This document shows, piece after piece, positions 1 through 7,770 of a DNA stretch of 50,541 nucleotides. The position numbers and the translations under genes are program-made. The notes below the pieces were generated by a model. It was not told where the DNA came from. It was given only the letters and a program-made list of their open reading frames with translations, and ran no database searches. The first letter of the stretch is position 1. Every line of letters begins with the position of its first letter. Source of the DNA: Stenotrophomonas sp. UBA2124 (GTDB lineage: Bacteria > Pseudomonadota > Gammaproteobacteria > Xanthomonadales > Xanthomonadaceae); NCBI GenBank assembly GCA_002329155.1, contig DCXY01000006.1, forward strand, positions 1 through 50,541. Reading direction: 5' to 3'.

Positions 1-2
1 TC

Positions 3-1883
3 GCCAACATCCAGGCCAGCCATGAGCGCGATTTCGCTGCGTTCGGTGTGGACTTCGATCACTACGATTCCACCAACTCGGACGCCAACCGCGAGCTGAC
101 CGAGGCGCTGTACACCCGTCTGGACCAGGCAGGCCACATAAGCCGCCGCTCGGTGGCGCAGTTCTACGATCCGGCCAAGGGCATGTTCCTGCCCGACCGC
201 TACATCAAGGGCACCTGCCCCAAGTGCAAGTCGCCGGATCAGTACGGCGACAACTGCGAGGTCTGCGGTGCCACCTATGGCCCCACCGACCTGATCGACC
301 CGCGCTCGGTGGTCTCCGGTGCCACGCCTGAAATCCGCGATTCGGAGCACTACTTCTTCGAGGTTGGCCGCTTCGAGGGCTTCCTGCGCGAGTGGCTGGC
401 CGGTGACGTGGCGCTGCCGGGCGTGAAGGCCAAGCTGTCCGAATGGCTGGATGCCGAAGGTGGCCTGCGTGCGTGGGACATCTCGCGCGATGCGCCCTAT
501 TTCGGCTTCCAGATTCCGGGCGCACCGGGCAAGTATTTCTACGTGTGGCTGGACGCGCCCATCGGCTACCTGTCCAGCTTCCGCAACCTGTGCGCGAAGA
601 CCGGCGATGATTTCGACGCCGTGCTTGCCGCTGGCAGCAGCACCGAGCTGCACCACTTCATCGGCAAGGACATCGTGAACTTCCACGGCCTGTTCTGGCC
701 GTCTGTGCTGCACGGCACCGGCCTGCGCGCGCCGACCAAGCTGCACGTCAACGGCTACCTGACCGTGGACGGCGCCAAGATGAGCAAGTCTCGCGGCACC
801 TTCGTGATGGCCCGCACCTACCTCGACGTGGGCCTGGCGCCGGAAGCGCTGCGTTACTACTTCGCGGCCAAGTCTTCCGGCGGCGTGGACGATCTCGACC
901 TGAACCTGTCCGACTTCAGCGCGCGCGTGAACGCCGATCTGGTGGGCAAGTTCGTCAACCTTGCCAGCCGCTGCGCCGGCTTCATCGGCAAGCGTTTCGA
1001 CGGCAAGCTGGCCGACACCCTGCCGGACGCAGCGCAGTACGACCGTTTTGTCGCCGCGCTGGCACCAGTGCGCGAAGCCTACGAGCGCAACGACCCGGCC
1101 GCCGCCATCCGCCTGACCATGGCGCTGGCCGACGAAGCCAACAAGTACATCGACGACACCAAGCCGTGGGTGATCGCCAAGGAGCTGGATAACAGCCGGT
1201 CCGGCGCCGATGCCGAGCTGCAGGCGGTCTGCACCCAGGGCCTGAACCTGTTCCGCGTGCTGGTGGCCGCGCTCAAGCCGGTGCTGCCGGCCACGGCGCA
1301 GCAGGCCGAAGGTTTCCTCAACGCACCGATGAACGGCTGGGACGACATCGCCAAGCCGCTCACCGCACACACCATCGCGCCGTATGTGGCGCTGTTCACC
1401 CGTATCGACCCCAAGATGATCGACGCAATGACCGACGCTTCCAAGGACACCCTCGCCGCCGCCCCCACCACCGACGCCAAGCCGGCCAAGGCTGAAAAGC
1501 CCGCCAAGGCCGAGCTGAAGACCGAGGCCAAGGCCGAAGGCGAAGCCTCGGCGTATATCGGCATCGACGATTTCGCCAAGCTCGACCTGCGCATCGGCAA
1601 GGTGCTGGAATGTGGCTTCGTCGAAGGCTCGGACAAGCTGCTGCGCTTCCTGCTGGACGCCGGCGACCTGGGCCAGCGCCAGATCTTCTCGGGCATCCGC
1701 GCCAGCTACGCCGAGCCGGAAGCACTGGTGGGCCGCAACGTGGTGTTCATCGCCAACCTGGCCCCGCGCAAGATGCGCTTCGGCCTGAGCGAAGGCATGA
1801 TCCTCTCCGCCGGTTTCGACGGCGGCGCGCTGGCCCTGCTGGACGCCGACGCGGCTGCGCAGCCGGGCATGCCGGTGCGTTGA
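3..1883 (+). CDS. metG: methionine--tRNA ligase, 5' end cut by window edge
   Basis: Class I aminoacyl-tRNA synthetase that charges tRNA-Met in the cytoplasm. The frame is open from base 3, so the start and the HIGH-motif region lie outside the window. Visible parts in order: the zinc-knob cysteines CPKC and CEVC (about 216-270), the KMSKS ATP-binding loop at 777-791, an anticodon-binding helical domain, an Ala/Lys/Glu-rich linker (about 1450-1548), and a C-terminal OB-fold tRNA-binding domain starting near FAKLDLRIGKV that ends at the TGA at 1881-1883. The appended OB domain is the usual dimerising architecture of long bacterial MetRS. There is no sign of damage other than the window edge. 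Confidence 0.97.
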   Translation, partial: ANIQASHERDFAAFGVDFDHYDSTNSDANRELTEALYTRLDQAGHISRRSVAQFYDPAKGMFLPDRYIKGTCPKCKSPDQYGDNCEVCGATYGPTDLIDPRSVVSGATPEIRDSEHYFFEVGRFEGFLREWLAGDVALPGVKAKLSEWLDAEGGLRAWDISRDAPYFGFQIPGAPGKYFYVWLDAPIGYLSSFRNLCAKTGDDFDAVLAAGSSTELHHFIGKDIVNFHGLFWPSVLHGTGLRAPTKLHVNGYLTVDGAKMSKSRGTFVMARTYLDVGLAPEALRYYFAAKSSGGVDDLDLNLSDFSARVNADLVGKFVNLASRCAGFIGKRFDGKLADTLPDAAQYDRFVAALAPVREAYERNDPAAAIRLTMALADEANKYIDDTKPWVIAKELDNSRSGADAELQAVCTQGLNLFRVLVAALKPVLPATAQQAEGFLNAPMNGWDDIAKPLTAHTIAPYVALFTRIDPKMIDAMTDASKDTLAAAPTTDAKPAKAEKPAKAELKTEAKAEGEASAYIGIDDFAKLDLRIGKVLECGFVEGSDKLLRFLLDAGDLGQRQIFSGIRASYAEPEALVGRNVVFIANLAPRKMRFGLSEGMILSAGFDGGALALLDADAAAQPGMPVR

Positions 1884-2022
1884 AGCAGGGCCCTGGGAAC
1901 AGGGAGGCGGGAATGCGGCAGTACTGCGGTTGATGCTGCTCAGCAGCACCGCAGCAGCCGCACCACCCGCCACCGCAGCCATCTCCGCTTCCCACCACCC
2001 CGCTCCCCCATTCCCGCCCCCA

Positions 2023-2613
2023 ATGCACCTCGCCCTGTTCGACTTCGACAGCACCATCACCTATTGCGACACCTACAGCCGCTTCCTGCGGCGTGTGGCC
2101 ACACCGGAGCAGCGTGCGCAGGCGTGGTGGCGGGTGGGGCCGTGGCTGCTGGCCTTCCGGTTGAAGCTGATTTCGGCCGAACGCATCCGCCGCCGCGTTA
2201 CTTCACAGGTGTTCACCGGCCGCCATGCCGGCGAGATCAGCCAGCTGGCGCACGATTACGCGCGCGAGCACCTGCCGGGCATGGTGCGGCCGGAGATGCT
2301 GGAGCAGATCCAGTGGCACAAGCAACAGGGCCATACCGTCGCCGTGGTGTCCGCCTCCATCGATCTGTACCTGCAGCACTGGTGTGACGAGCTGGGCCTT
2401 GAGCTGATCTGCAACCGGCTGGAAGTGCAGGACAACCGCCTCACCGGCCGCTACGCCGGTGGCGATTGCGGGCCGCACAAGGTTGCCCATATCCGCCGCC
2501 TGTTCGACCTGAAGCGTTACCCTCGCATCCATGCCTACGGCGACAGCCGCGAGGACAAGCCGATGCTGGCCCTGGCGCATGAACGCTGGTATCGCGGCAG
2601 ATGCCTCACCTGA
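2023..2613 (+). CDS. HAD-IB family hydrolase (SerB-like phosphatase)
   Basis: 196 aa. It begins MHLALFDFDSTIT, which carries the DxDxT nucleophile/acid motif of haloacid dehalogenase phosphatases. Motif II is the Ser in VVSAS, motif III the Lys in CGPHK, and motif IV the acidic GDSREDKPML. The spacing and the helical cap between motifs I and II fit subfamily IB (phosphoserine phosphatase/PGP-like). The substrate cannot be read from sequence. I place the start at 2023 because motif I must lie at the N-terminus; the open frame upstream to 1930 is only Ala/Pro-rich low-complexity sequence. No clear ribosome site is seen. It follows metG by 139 bases of C-rich DNA. Its stop codon overlaps a palindrome. 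Confidence 0.88.
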   Translation: MHLALFDFDSTITYCDTYSRFLRRVATPEQRAQAWWRVGPWLLAFRLKLISAERIRRRVTSQVFTGRHAGEISQLAHDYAREHLPGMVRPEMLEQIQWHKQQGHTVAVVSASIDLYLQHWCDELGLELICNRLEVQDNRLTGRYAGGDCGPHKVAHIRRLFDLKRYPRIHAYGDSREDKPMLALAHERWYRGRCLT

Positions 2614-2635
2614 TTTCTTTCCCCGGAAAGAAATC
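2612..2635. repeat. 24-bp palindrome between HAD gene and rnfB
   Basis: 11-bp perfect arms (GATTTCTTTCC / GGAAAGAAATC) around a CC centre. It starts at the second base of the HAD stop codon and ends 30 bases before rnfB. It could fold as a hairpin in mRNA or serve as a protein site. No T-run follows it, so it is a poor intrinsic terminator. Confidence 0.6.
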
Positions 2636-2665
2636 GGTGTGAAGGCAAAACCGCAGGAGTTCCCC

Positions 2666-3130
2666 ATGCAAACCGACAATCCATCCGGTGCTGCACCGTC
2701 CGCGCTTCCACAAGGGGGCGGCGATATCAGCCTGGTCGAACGCCTGGACCGCCTGCTGCCGCAGACCCAATGCGGCCAGTGTGGCTTCGATGGTTGCCGC
2801 CCCTATGCCGAAGCCATGGCCAACGGCGAGGCCGGCGTTGACCACTGCCCGCCGGGTGGCGATGCCGGTGCGCGGGCGCTGGCGCATGTGCTGGGCGTGG
2901 CTGCGCTGCCGTTCGACCGCAGCCGTGGCGAGCACAAGCACGCGCAGGTGGCGCTGATCATCGAAGCGGACTGCATCGGCTGCACCAAATGCATCCAGGC
3001 CTGCCCGGTGGATGCCATCGTCGGTGGCGCCAAGTACATGCATACCGTGCTGGCCGATCTGTGCACCGGCTGCGAGCTGTGCATTCCGCCGTGCCCGGTG
3101 GACTGCATCGAGCTGCTGCCGGCTGCCTGA
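2666..3130 (+). CDS. rnfB: RnfB-type ferredoxin (electron transport complex subunit B-like)
   Basis: 154 aa. An AGGAGT ribosome site at 2655-2660 supports the ATG at 2666. The N-terminal third holds the 4Fe-4S domain CGQCGFDGCRPYAEA with a further Cys (HCPPGG). The C-terminal half has two CxxCxxCxxxCP ferredoxin clusters: CIGCTKCIQACPVDAI and CTGCELCIPPCPVDCI. This matches the cytoplasmic electron-carrying part of RnfB/RsxB. Unlike canonical RnfB it has no N-terminal membrane helix, and no rnfACDGE genes adjoin it, so it probably acts as a free ferredoxin; this orphan form is common in Xanthomonadaceae. The electron partners are unknown. Confidence 0.9.
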   Translation: MQTDNPSGAAPSALPQGGGDISLVERLDRLLPQTQCGQCGFDGCRPYAEAMANGEAGVDHCPPGGDAGARALAHVLGVAALPFDRSRGEHKHAQVALIIEADCIGCTKCIQACPVDAIVGGAKYMHTVLADLCTGCELCIPPCPVDCIELLPAA

Positions 3131-3196
3131 GGGGCGCCGGAACGGGTGCGACGCTTTGGCCTGCACCCGCTCCCTGCACCACGCACTGCCGCGTGC

Positions 3197-3544
3197 TTAC
3201 GGCACCGCGGCGGTGATGACGATTTCGATCTTCCACTCCGGGTTGGCCAGCTTGGCCTGCACGGTGGCGCGCGCCGGAGTGGCGCCTTCCGGCACCCACT
3301 TGTCCCAGGCTTCGTTCATGCCGGCGAAATCGGCGATGTCGGCCAGGAAGATTTCCGCGCGGAGAATCTGGGTCTTGTCGGTCGGCGCCATGCGCAGCAG
3401 GTCGTCGATGGCCTTGAGCACCTGTTCGGTCTGCCCGACGATATCGGCACTGGTGTCTTCCGGCACCTGGCCGGCCAGATAGGCCACGCCGTGGTAGATG
3501 GTCATTTCCGACATGCGCGGGCCGGTGTCGAAGCGTTCGATCAT
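3197..3544 (-). CDS. RidA family protein (YjgF/YER057c/UK114)
   Basis: 115 aa cytoplasmic protein. RidA members deaminate reactive enamine/imine intermediates made by PLP enzymes. Family signatures seen: YLAGQVPED near the N-terminus, an invariant-type Arg in ATPARATVQAKLANP that binds the carboxylate of the substrate, and a hydrophobic C-terminal strand ending IEIVITAAVP. The start at 3544 (MIERFDTGPRMSE) is preceded by AAGGAG, which favours it over an upstream in-frame Met at 3574. The gene runs convergent to rnfB. The sequence resembles the divergent RidA subfamilies more than canonical RidA, so true imine deaminase activity is inferred only from the conserved Arg. Confidence 0.9.
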   Translation of the reverse strand: MIERFDTGPRMSEMTIYHGVAYLAGQVPEDTSADIVGQTEQVLKAIDDLLRMAPTDKTQILRAEIFLADIADFAGMNEAWDKWVPEGATPARATVQAKLANPEWKIEIVITAAVP

Positions 3545-3594
3545 GGTGGGGCTCCTTGTTGGGACGTGGCCCATTGTCGCCGGAACCGGCGGTT

Positions 3595-4248
3595 TCAGGC
3601 GTTATCGCCACGAGAACGACGCCACAGCGCGGCAGCCACCCACATCAGCCAGCCCACCACCAGCGCAATCACCACCTTCTGCCCCAGCCCACGCGGGCTG
3701 GCGCGCCACAGCACATGCAGCCACAGCGCAGCGAACACCAGCCACGCCCACGGCCATGCCACGCGGTACAGCGACCGCCAGCGCGCATCCTGGCCGAAGC
3801 ACCAGGCCTGCAGCAGCAGGCCCACGCTGGCGCACAGGAACGCGGTCTGCGCCGACAGCGCATGCACCAGAGGCGCCAGCAGCGGCGCATGCACGTGCAA
3901 CCAGCTGTCGCCCACCGCCACGCCCGTGAGCCCAAGGCCCGCCGCACTGAACAACACCGGCGGCAGCCCACGCCGCGCTCTGCCCTGCATACGCGCGTGC
4001 AGCGCCCAGCCCAACACCACGATCGCCACCGCCAGCACGCAATAGGCCACGCGCAGCCACAGCCCATACGCGCCATGCAGATAGAGGCTGAGCGTATCGC
4101 GCACCCAGTCCAAGTCGCCGCGCGCGAACTGCAGCCACACCGCGCTGACAACAAAGATCGCCAGCGCCAGCATCACGCTCGCGGCCGCATGGCGCATTGC
4201 CTTCTGGTTTGATGTCCCTGCGTGCATTCCAGTTCTTGCATCGCCCAT
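3595..4248 (-). CDS. DUF998-type membrane protein
   Basis: 217 aa with about six hydrophobic segments: VMLALAIFVVSAVWLQF, a stretch around LWLRVAYCVLAVAIVVLGW, FSAAGLGLTGVAVG, AQTAFLCASVGLLLQAW, WPWAWLVFAALWLHVLW and VVIALVVGWLMWVAAALW. The phrase DTLSLYLHGAYGLWLR after the first helix is characteristic of DUF998 inner-membrane proteins, whose function is unknown. Internal Met residues downstream of 4248 (MHAG, MRHA) are alternative starts; the first helix begins just after MRHAAAS. The gene is divergent from mprF with about 130 bases between. Confidence 0.75.
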   Translation of the reverse strand: MGDARTGMHAGTSNQKAMRHAAASVMLALAIFVVSAVWLQFARGDLDWVRDTLSLYLHGAYGLWLRVAYCVLAVAIVVLGWALHARMQGRARRGLPPVLFSAAGLGLTGVAVGDSWLHVHAPLLAPLVHALSAQTAFLCASVGLLLQAWCFGQDARWRSLYRVAWPWAWLVFAALWLHVLWRASPRGLGQKVVIALVVGWLMWVAAALWRRSRGDNA

Positions 4249-4378
4249 GAAGGCCCCAGTCTAGTGGGCCACGCCGGCACACTGGCAGCTGAAGCCGCAT
4301 CCCGCACCTGGGCACCCTCCACGCCCGATCACCTGCGGCAAGCGTAGTCTTGTGCACCCTCGCCCCCCTCCCGCCCGC

Positions 4379-6934
4379 ATGAGTGACGTGCCTTCCGTAA
4401 CCGCCCACAAGGCCCTTGGCTGGCGTCGCGCGGCGGCGCTGGCGATCACCCTGCTGGTCATGGGGCTGGCGCTGCACGCCTTGTCCGGCGAGTTCAGCGA
4501 CCATGGCTACCGGGAGGTCCGACAGACCCTGCATGCGCTGTCATGGCACCAGTTGATCCTCACCACGCTGCTGGGCATGGCCAGCTACGCCTGCCTGATC
4601 GGGTTTGACGCCATCGGCCTGCGCCGCGCGCAACGCAACCTGCCCGCCAGCCGTGTCGGCATCACCGCCTTCCTGGCGCATGCCGCCGGTCAGACGCTGG
4701 GCTTCGCCGCACTCACTGGCGGTGCGGTCCGCCTGCGAGGCTATGGCCGTGCCGGGCTGAGTCTGGCCGACATCGGCCAGGTGGTGCTGATGAGCACGCT
4801 GGGCTTCGTGTTCGGCGCGTGGCTGCTGCTGGGGCTGGCACTGTGGCTGGAACCGGCAGCCGCTGCCCGTGCATTGCCCATATCGGCCGCCACCGTGCGC
4901 CTCACCGGCATCGCCCTGTTGTTGGGGTTCACCGGCATGCTGCTGTGGGCAGGCCGCGACGGCCGCAGCGTAGGCTGGCGCAGCTACCGCGCATGGCTCC
5001 CCGACCGCCGCACCATGCTGGAGGTCACTGCGTTGAGCGTGGTAGAGCTGTGCCTGGCTTCGGCTGCGTTCTATGTGTTGCTGCCTGACCAGACCGAAGC
5101 AGGCTTCGTGGGCTTTGTCGGCCTGTATCTGGTCGCCGTGGTAGCCGGCCTGATTTCCACCGTGCCGGCGGGCCTGGGCGTGTTCGAGTGGAGTCTGTTG
5201 AAACTGCTGCCGGAAATTCCGCCTGCTGCGATCCTTGCGGCGGCGGTGGCGTACCGCGTTACCTACTATCTGCTGCCGCTGCTGCTGTCCGCACTGCTGG
5301 CTGCCATTGCCAGCGTGCGCAGACCGCTGCGCAGTGGCGCCGGCGCGGCGTGGACCGTGCTGCGCCCGTGGCTGCCACAGATCATCGCGCTGGTGGTGTT
5401 CGCCACCGGTGCCCTGCTGCTGATCGACGGCACCCTGCCGGTACCACGCCAGCGCGTATTGCCCGCACCGCTGCCGGTGGTGGAGACCTCGCACCTGCTC
5501 GGCAGCCTTGGCGGCGTGCTGCTGCTGTTGATCGGCCAGGGCCTGCAGCGGCGCAGCCATGCCGCCTGGGCGGTAGCACTGAGTTTGTGCGTGGCGCTGC
5601 CGCTGCCGGCATGGCTGCGCGGCGGCCACACGTTGGTGGCGCTGGTGCTGCCACTGGTCGCCATCACCCTGTGGGCCGCGCGCCGCGAGTTCTACCGCGA
5701 AGGTGCGCTGCTGGATCAGGCATGGTCGTGGCCGTGGCTGCGCAATCTGGCATTGGTACTGGTGGCGACCGTGTGGCTGCTGTTCTTCGTCTACAGCCAC
5801 GTGGAATACCAGAACGAACTGTGGTGGCAGTTCGCGCTTTCGGGCAATGCACCGCGCGCGCTGCGGGCGCTGCTGCTGGCCTGCATCGTGCTGATCGCCT
5901 TCGGCGTGGCGCGCCTGCTGCACAGCACGCGCACGCCGTTGCCGGTTCCCGATGCGCCTGCACTGGATGCCCTGCGGCCCGTGTTGGCGCATGCGTCTGA
6001 CACCCAGGCGTGTCTGGTGATGACCGGCGACAAGGCGGTACTGCGCAGCGAGGCTGGCGATGGCTTCGTGATGATGCAGCGTTACGGCGGCTCGCTGGTC
6101 TCCATGGGCGACCCGGTCGGCCCACCTGAGGTCATACGCACCTTGATCTGGCGCTTCCGCGAAGAGGCCGACCGGCTGGGTCTGCGCCCGGTGTTCTACC
6201 AGACCGGTGACCAATACTGGCAGACCTATCTCGATCTCGGCCTCACGCTAGTCAAGCTGGGTGAAGAGGCGATGGTGCCGCTGCAGGATTTCAGCCTCAA
6301 CGGCAGCGCGCGTGCGGACCTGCGGCAGGCCTGGAACCGCGGCAAGCGCGCGGGGCTTTCGTTCCGTCTGGTTGCACCGGAAGAGGTGGCACCCCTGCTG
6401 CCGGAGCTGGAGCGCATTTCCGACAGCTGGCTGGATGAGAAAGCGGGTGAGGAAAAGGGCTTTTCATTGGGTAGTTTCGAGCCTGCCTACCTGTGCAGGT
6501 TTCCGGTTGCACTGGTGGAGGAAGCAGGCCGCATTGTCGCCTTCGCCAACATCTGGCAGGCACCTGCAGGGCACGAGCTATCCGTGGACCTGATGCGCCA
6601 CAGCCCCGATGCGCCCAAGGGGGCAATGGATTTCCTGTTCATCGAATTGTTCCTGTGGGGCGCGGCCAACGGCTACACCCGTTTCTCGCTGGGCATGGCG
6701 CCATTGACCGGCTTGGCACAGCACCGGCTTGCCGGCCGCTGGAGTCGTTTCGCCAACCTGGTGGCACGCCATGGCGAACGCTTCTATGGTTTTGGTGGCC
6801 TGCGCCGCTTCAAATCCAAGTTCTCCCCGGAGTGGCGCCCACGCTATCTCGCCGCCCCCGGAGGCATGCACCTACCTGCAGCACTGTTGGACGTGACCCG
6901 ATTGATCTCGCTGGACCCACAGCGGCAGCACTGA
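4379..6934 (+). CDS. mprF: phosphatidylglycerol lysyltransferase/flippase MprF
   Basis: 851 aa. MprF transfers an amino acid (classically lysine from Lys-tRNA) to phosphatidylglycerol and flips the product to the outer leaflet, lowering negative surface charge. The N-terminal ~540 residues hold many membrane helices of the flippase/LPG-synthase transmembrane region (for example GLYLVAVVAGLISTVPAGLG). The C-terminal ~300 residues form the soluble DUF2156 GNAT-like transferase, with RYGGSLVSMGDPVG, FYQTGDQYWQTYLDLG and RFKSKFSPEWRPRY. I use the ATG at 4379; a GTG at 4352 would add nine residues. A tandem repeat array begins 16 bases after the stop, and the next gene beyond it is a convergent AcvB/VirJ homologue. 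The amino-acid specificity (Lys or Ala) cannot be told here. Confidence 0.93.
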   Translation: MSDVPSVTAHKALGWRRAAALAITLLVMGLALHALSGEFSDHGYREVRQTLHALSWHQLILTTLLGMASYACLIGFDAIGLRRAQRNLPASRVGITAFLAHAAGQTLGFAALTGGAVRLRGYGRAGLSLADIGQVVLMSTLGFVFGAWLLLGLALWLEPAAAARALPISAATVRLTGIALLLGFTGMLLWAGRDGRSVGWRSYRAWLPDRRTMLEVTALSVVELCLASAAFYVLLPDQTEAGFVGFVGLYLVAVVAGLISTVPAGLGVFEWSLLKLLPEIPPAAILAAAVAYRVTYYLLPLLLSALLAAIASVRRPLRSGAGAAWTVLRPWLPQIIALVVFATGALLLIDGTLPVPRQRVLPAPLPVVETSHLLGSLGGVLLLLIGQGLQRRSHAAWAVALSLCVALPLPAWLRGGHTLVALVLPLVAITLWAARREFYREGALLDQAWSWPWLRNLALVLVATVWLLFFVYSHVEYQNELWWQFALSGNAPRALRALLLACIVLIAFGVARLLHSTRTPLPVPDAPALDALRPVLAHASDTQACLVMTGDKAVLRSEAGDGFVMMQRYGGSLVSMGDPVGPPEVIRTLIWRFREEADRLGLRPVFYQTGDQYWQTYLDLGLTLVKLGEEAMVPLQDFSLNGSARADLRQAWNRGKRAGLSFRLVAPEEVAPLLPELERISDSWLDEKAGEEKGFSLGSFEPAYLCRFPVALVEEAGRIVAFANIWQAPAGHELSVDLMRHSPDAPKGAMDFLFIELFLWGAANGYTRFSLGMAPLTGLAQHRLAGRWSRFANLVARHGERFYGFGGLRRFKSKFSPEWRPRYLAAPGGMHLPAALLDVTRLISLDPQRQH

Positions 6935-6950
6935 GGGCCGCCGTTTAAAA

Positions 6951-7770
6951 GCCCTTCTCCCGTTCACGCGAGAAGGGCTGGGATGAGGGCAGCTTCTGCT
7001 TCTGGCTTCCTGCACATGCGCGTATCGGCACCACTTCACCATGGCGCGCCCCCGGGTGCGCTTGCGCTTACCCGGGCTACAGGTCACTGCGAACGGAATG
7101 ATGCCGCAGTAAGCGCTTCAGCCCTTCTCCCGCAAGCGGGAGAAGGGTTGGGATGAGGGCAGCCTCTGCTTCTGGCTCCCCGCACATGCACGCACCGGCA
7201 TCACTTCACCATGGCGCGTCCCCGGGTGCGCTTCGCTTACCCGGGCTACGACTCGCTGCGAACGGAATGATGATGCAGCGCGCCTTTGAGCCCTTCTCCC
7301 GCTCGCGGGAGAAGGGTAGGGATGAGGGCAGCTTCTGCTTCTGGTTCTCTGCACATGCACGCATCGGCATCACTTCACCATGGCGCGTCCCCGGGTGCGC
7401 TGGCGCTTACCCGGGCTACGGGTCACTGCGAACAGAATGATGCCGCAGTACGCGCTTGAGCCCTTCTCCCGTTCACGGGAGAAGGGTTGGGATGAGGGCA
7501 GCTTCTGCTTCTGGTTCTCTGCACATGCACGCATCGGCATCACTTCACCATGGCGTGTCCCCGGGTGCGCTGGCGCTTACCCGGGCTACAGATCACGACG
7601 AATGGAATGATGGCGCAGCGCGCCTTTGAGCCCTTCTCCCGTTTACGGGAGAAGGGTTGGGATGAGGGCAGCTTCTGCTTCTGGCTTCCTGCACCTGCAG
7701 ACATCCGCATCGTTTCGCCAATACGCGTCCCCGGGTGCGCTTCGCTTACCCGGACTACAAGTGCACTGCT
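6951..7770. repeat. tandem array of five ~170-bp units with paired palindromes
   Basis: This fills the whole non-coding gap between mprF and the AcvB/VirJ gene. Units start at 6951, 7121, 7290, 7460 and 7630 (170, 169, 170, 170 bp, then about 141 bp cut at the stop codon of the leftward gene). Each unit has hairpin A (CCCTTCTCCCG ... CGGGAGAAGGG) followed by a spacer with CTTCTGCTTCTGG and CTTCACCATGGCG, then hairpin B (CCCCGGGTGCGC ... GCTTACCCGGG), then a tail ending near GCGCCTTTGA. The middle of units 3 and 4 is almost identical, while the tail of unit 4 matches unit 2, which suggests repeated recombination. Open frames cross it, but the unit length is not a multiple of three. Confidence 0.93.

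Noticed and set aside
3595..4534. Alternative long leftward frame of 310 codons over the DUF998 gene
   Set aside because: Shifted frame of the membrane-protein gene with Gly/Arg-rich low-complexity sequence; the DUF998 frame has real helices and a family motif.
4541..6214. Long open frame antisense to mprF
   Set aside because: It is Gln/Arg/His-rich, has no motifs, and mirrors the GC-skewed third positions of a real gene. Similar antisense frames at 44398-46665, 48400-49911, 35402-36913, 37459-38658, 12234-13724 and 20127-21140 were rejected for the same reason.
6951..7770. Repeat array as a CRISPR or as coding sequence
   Set aside because: Units are ~170 bp, tandem and without unique spacers, so not CRISPR. 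Open frames crossing it change phase at each unit because 170 is not a multiple of three, and they have no counterpart domain.
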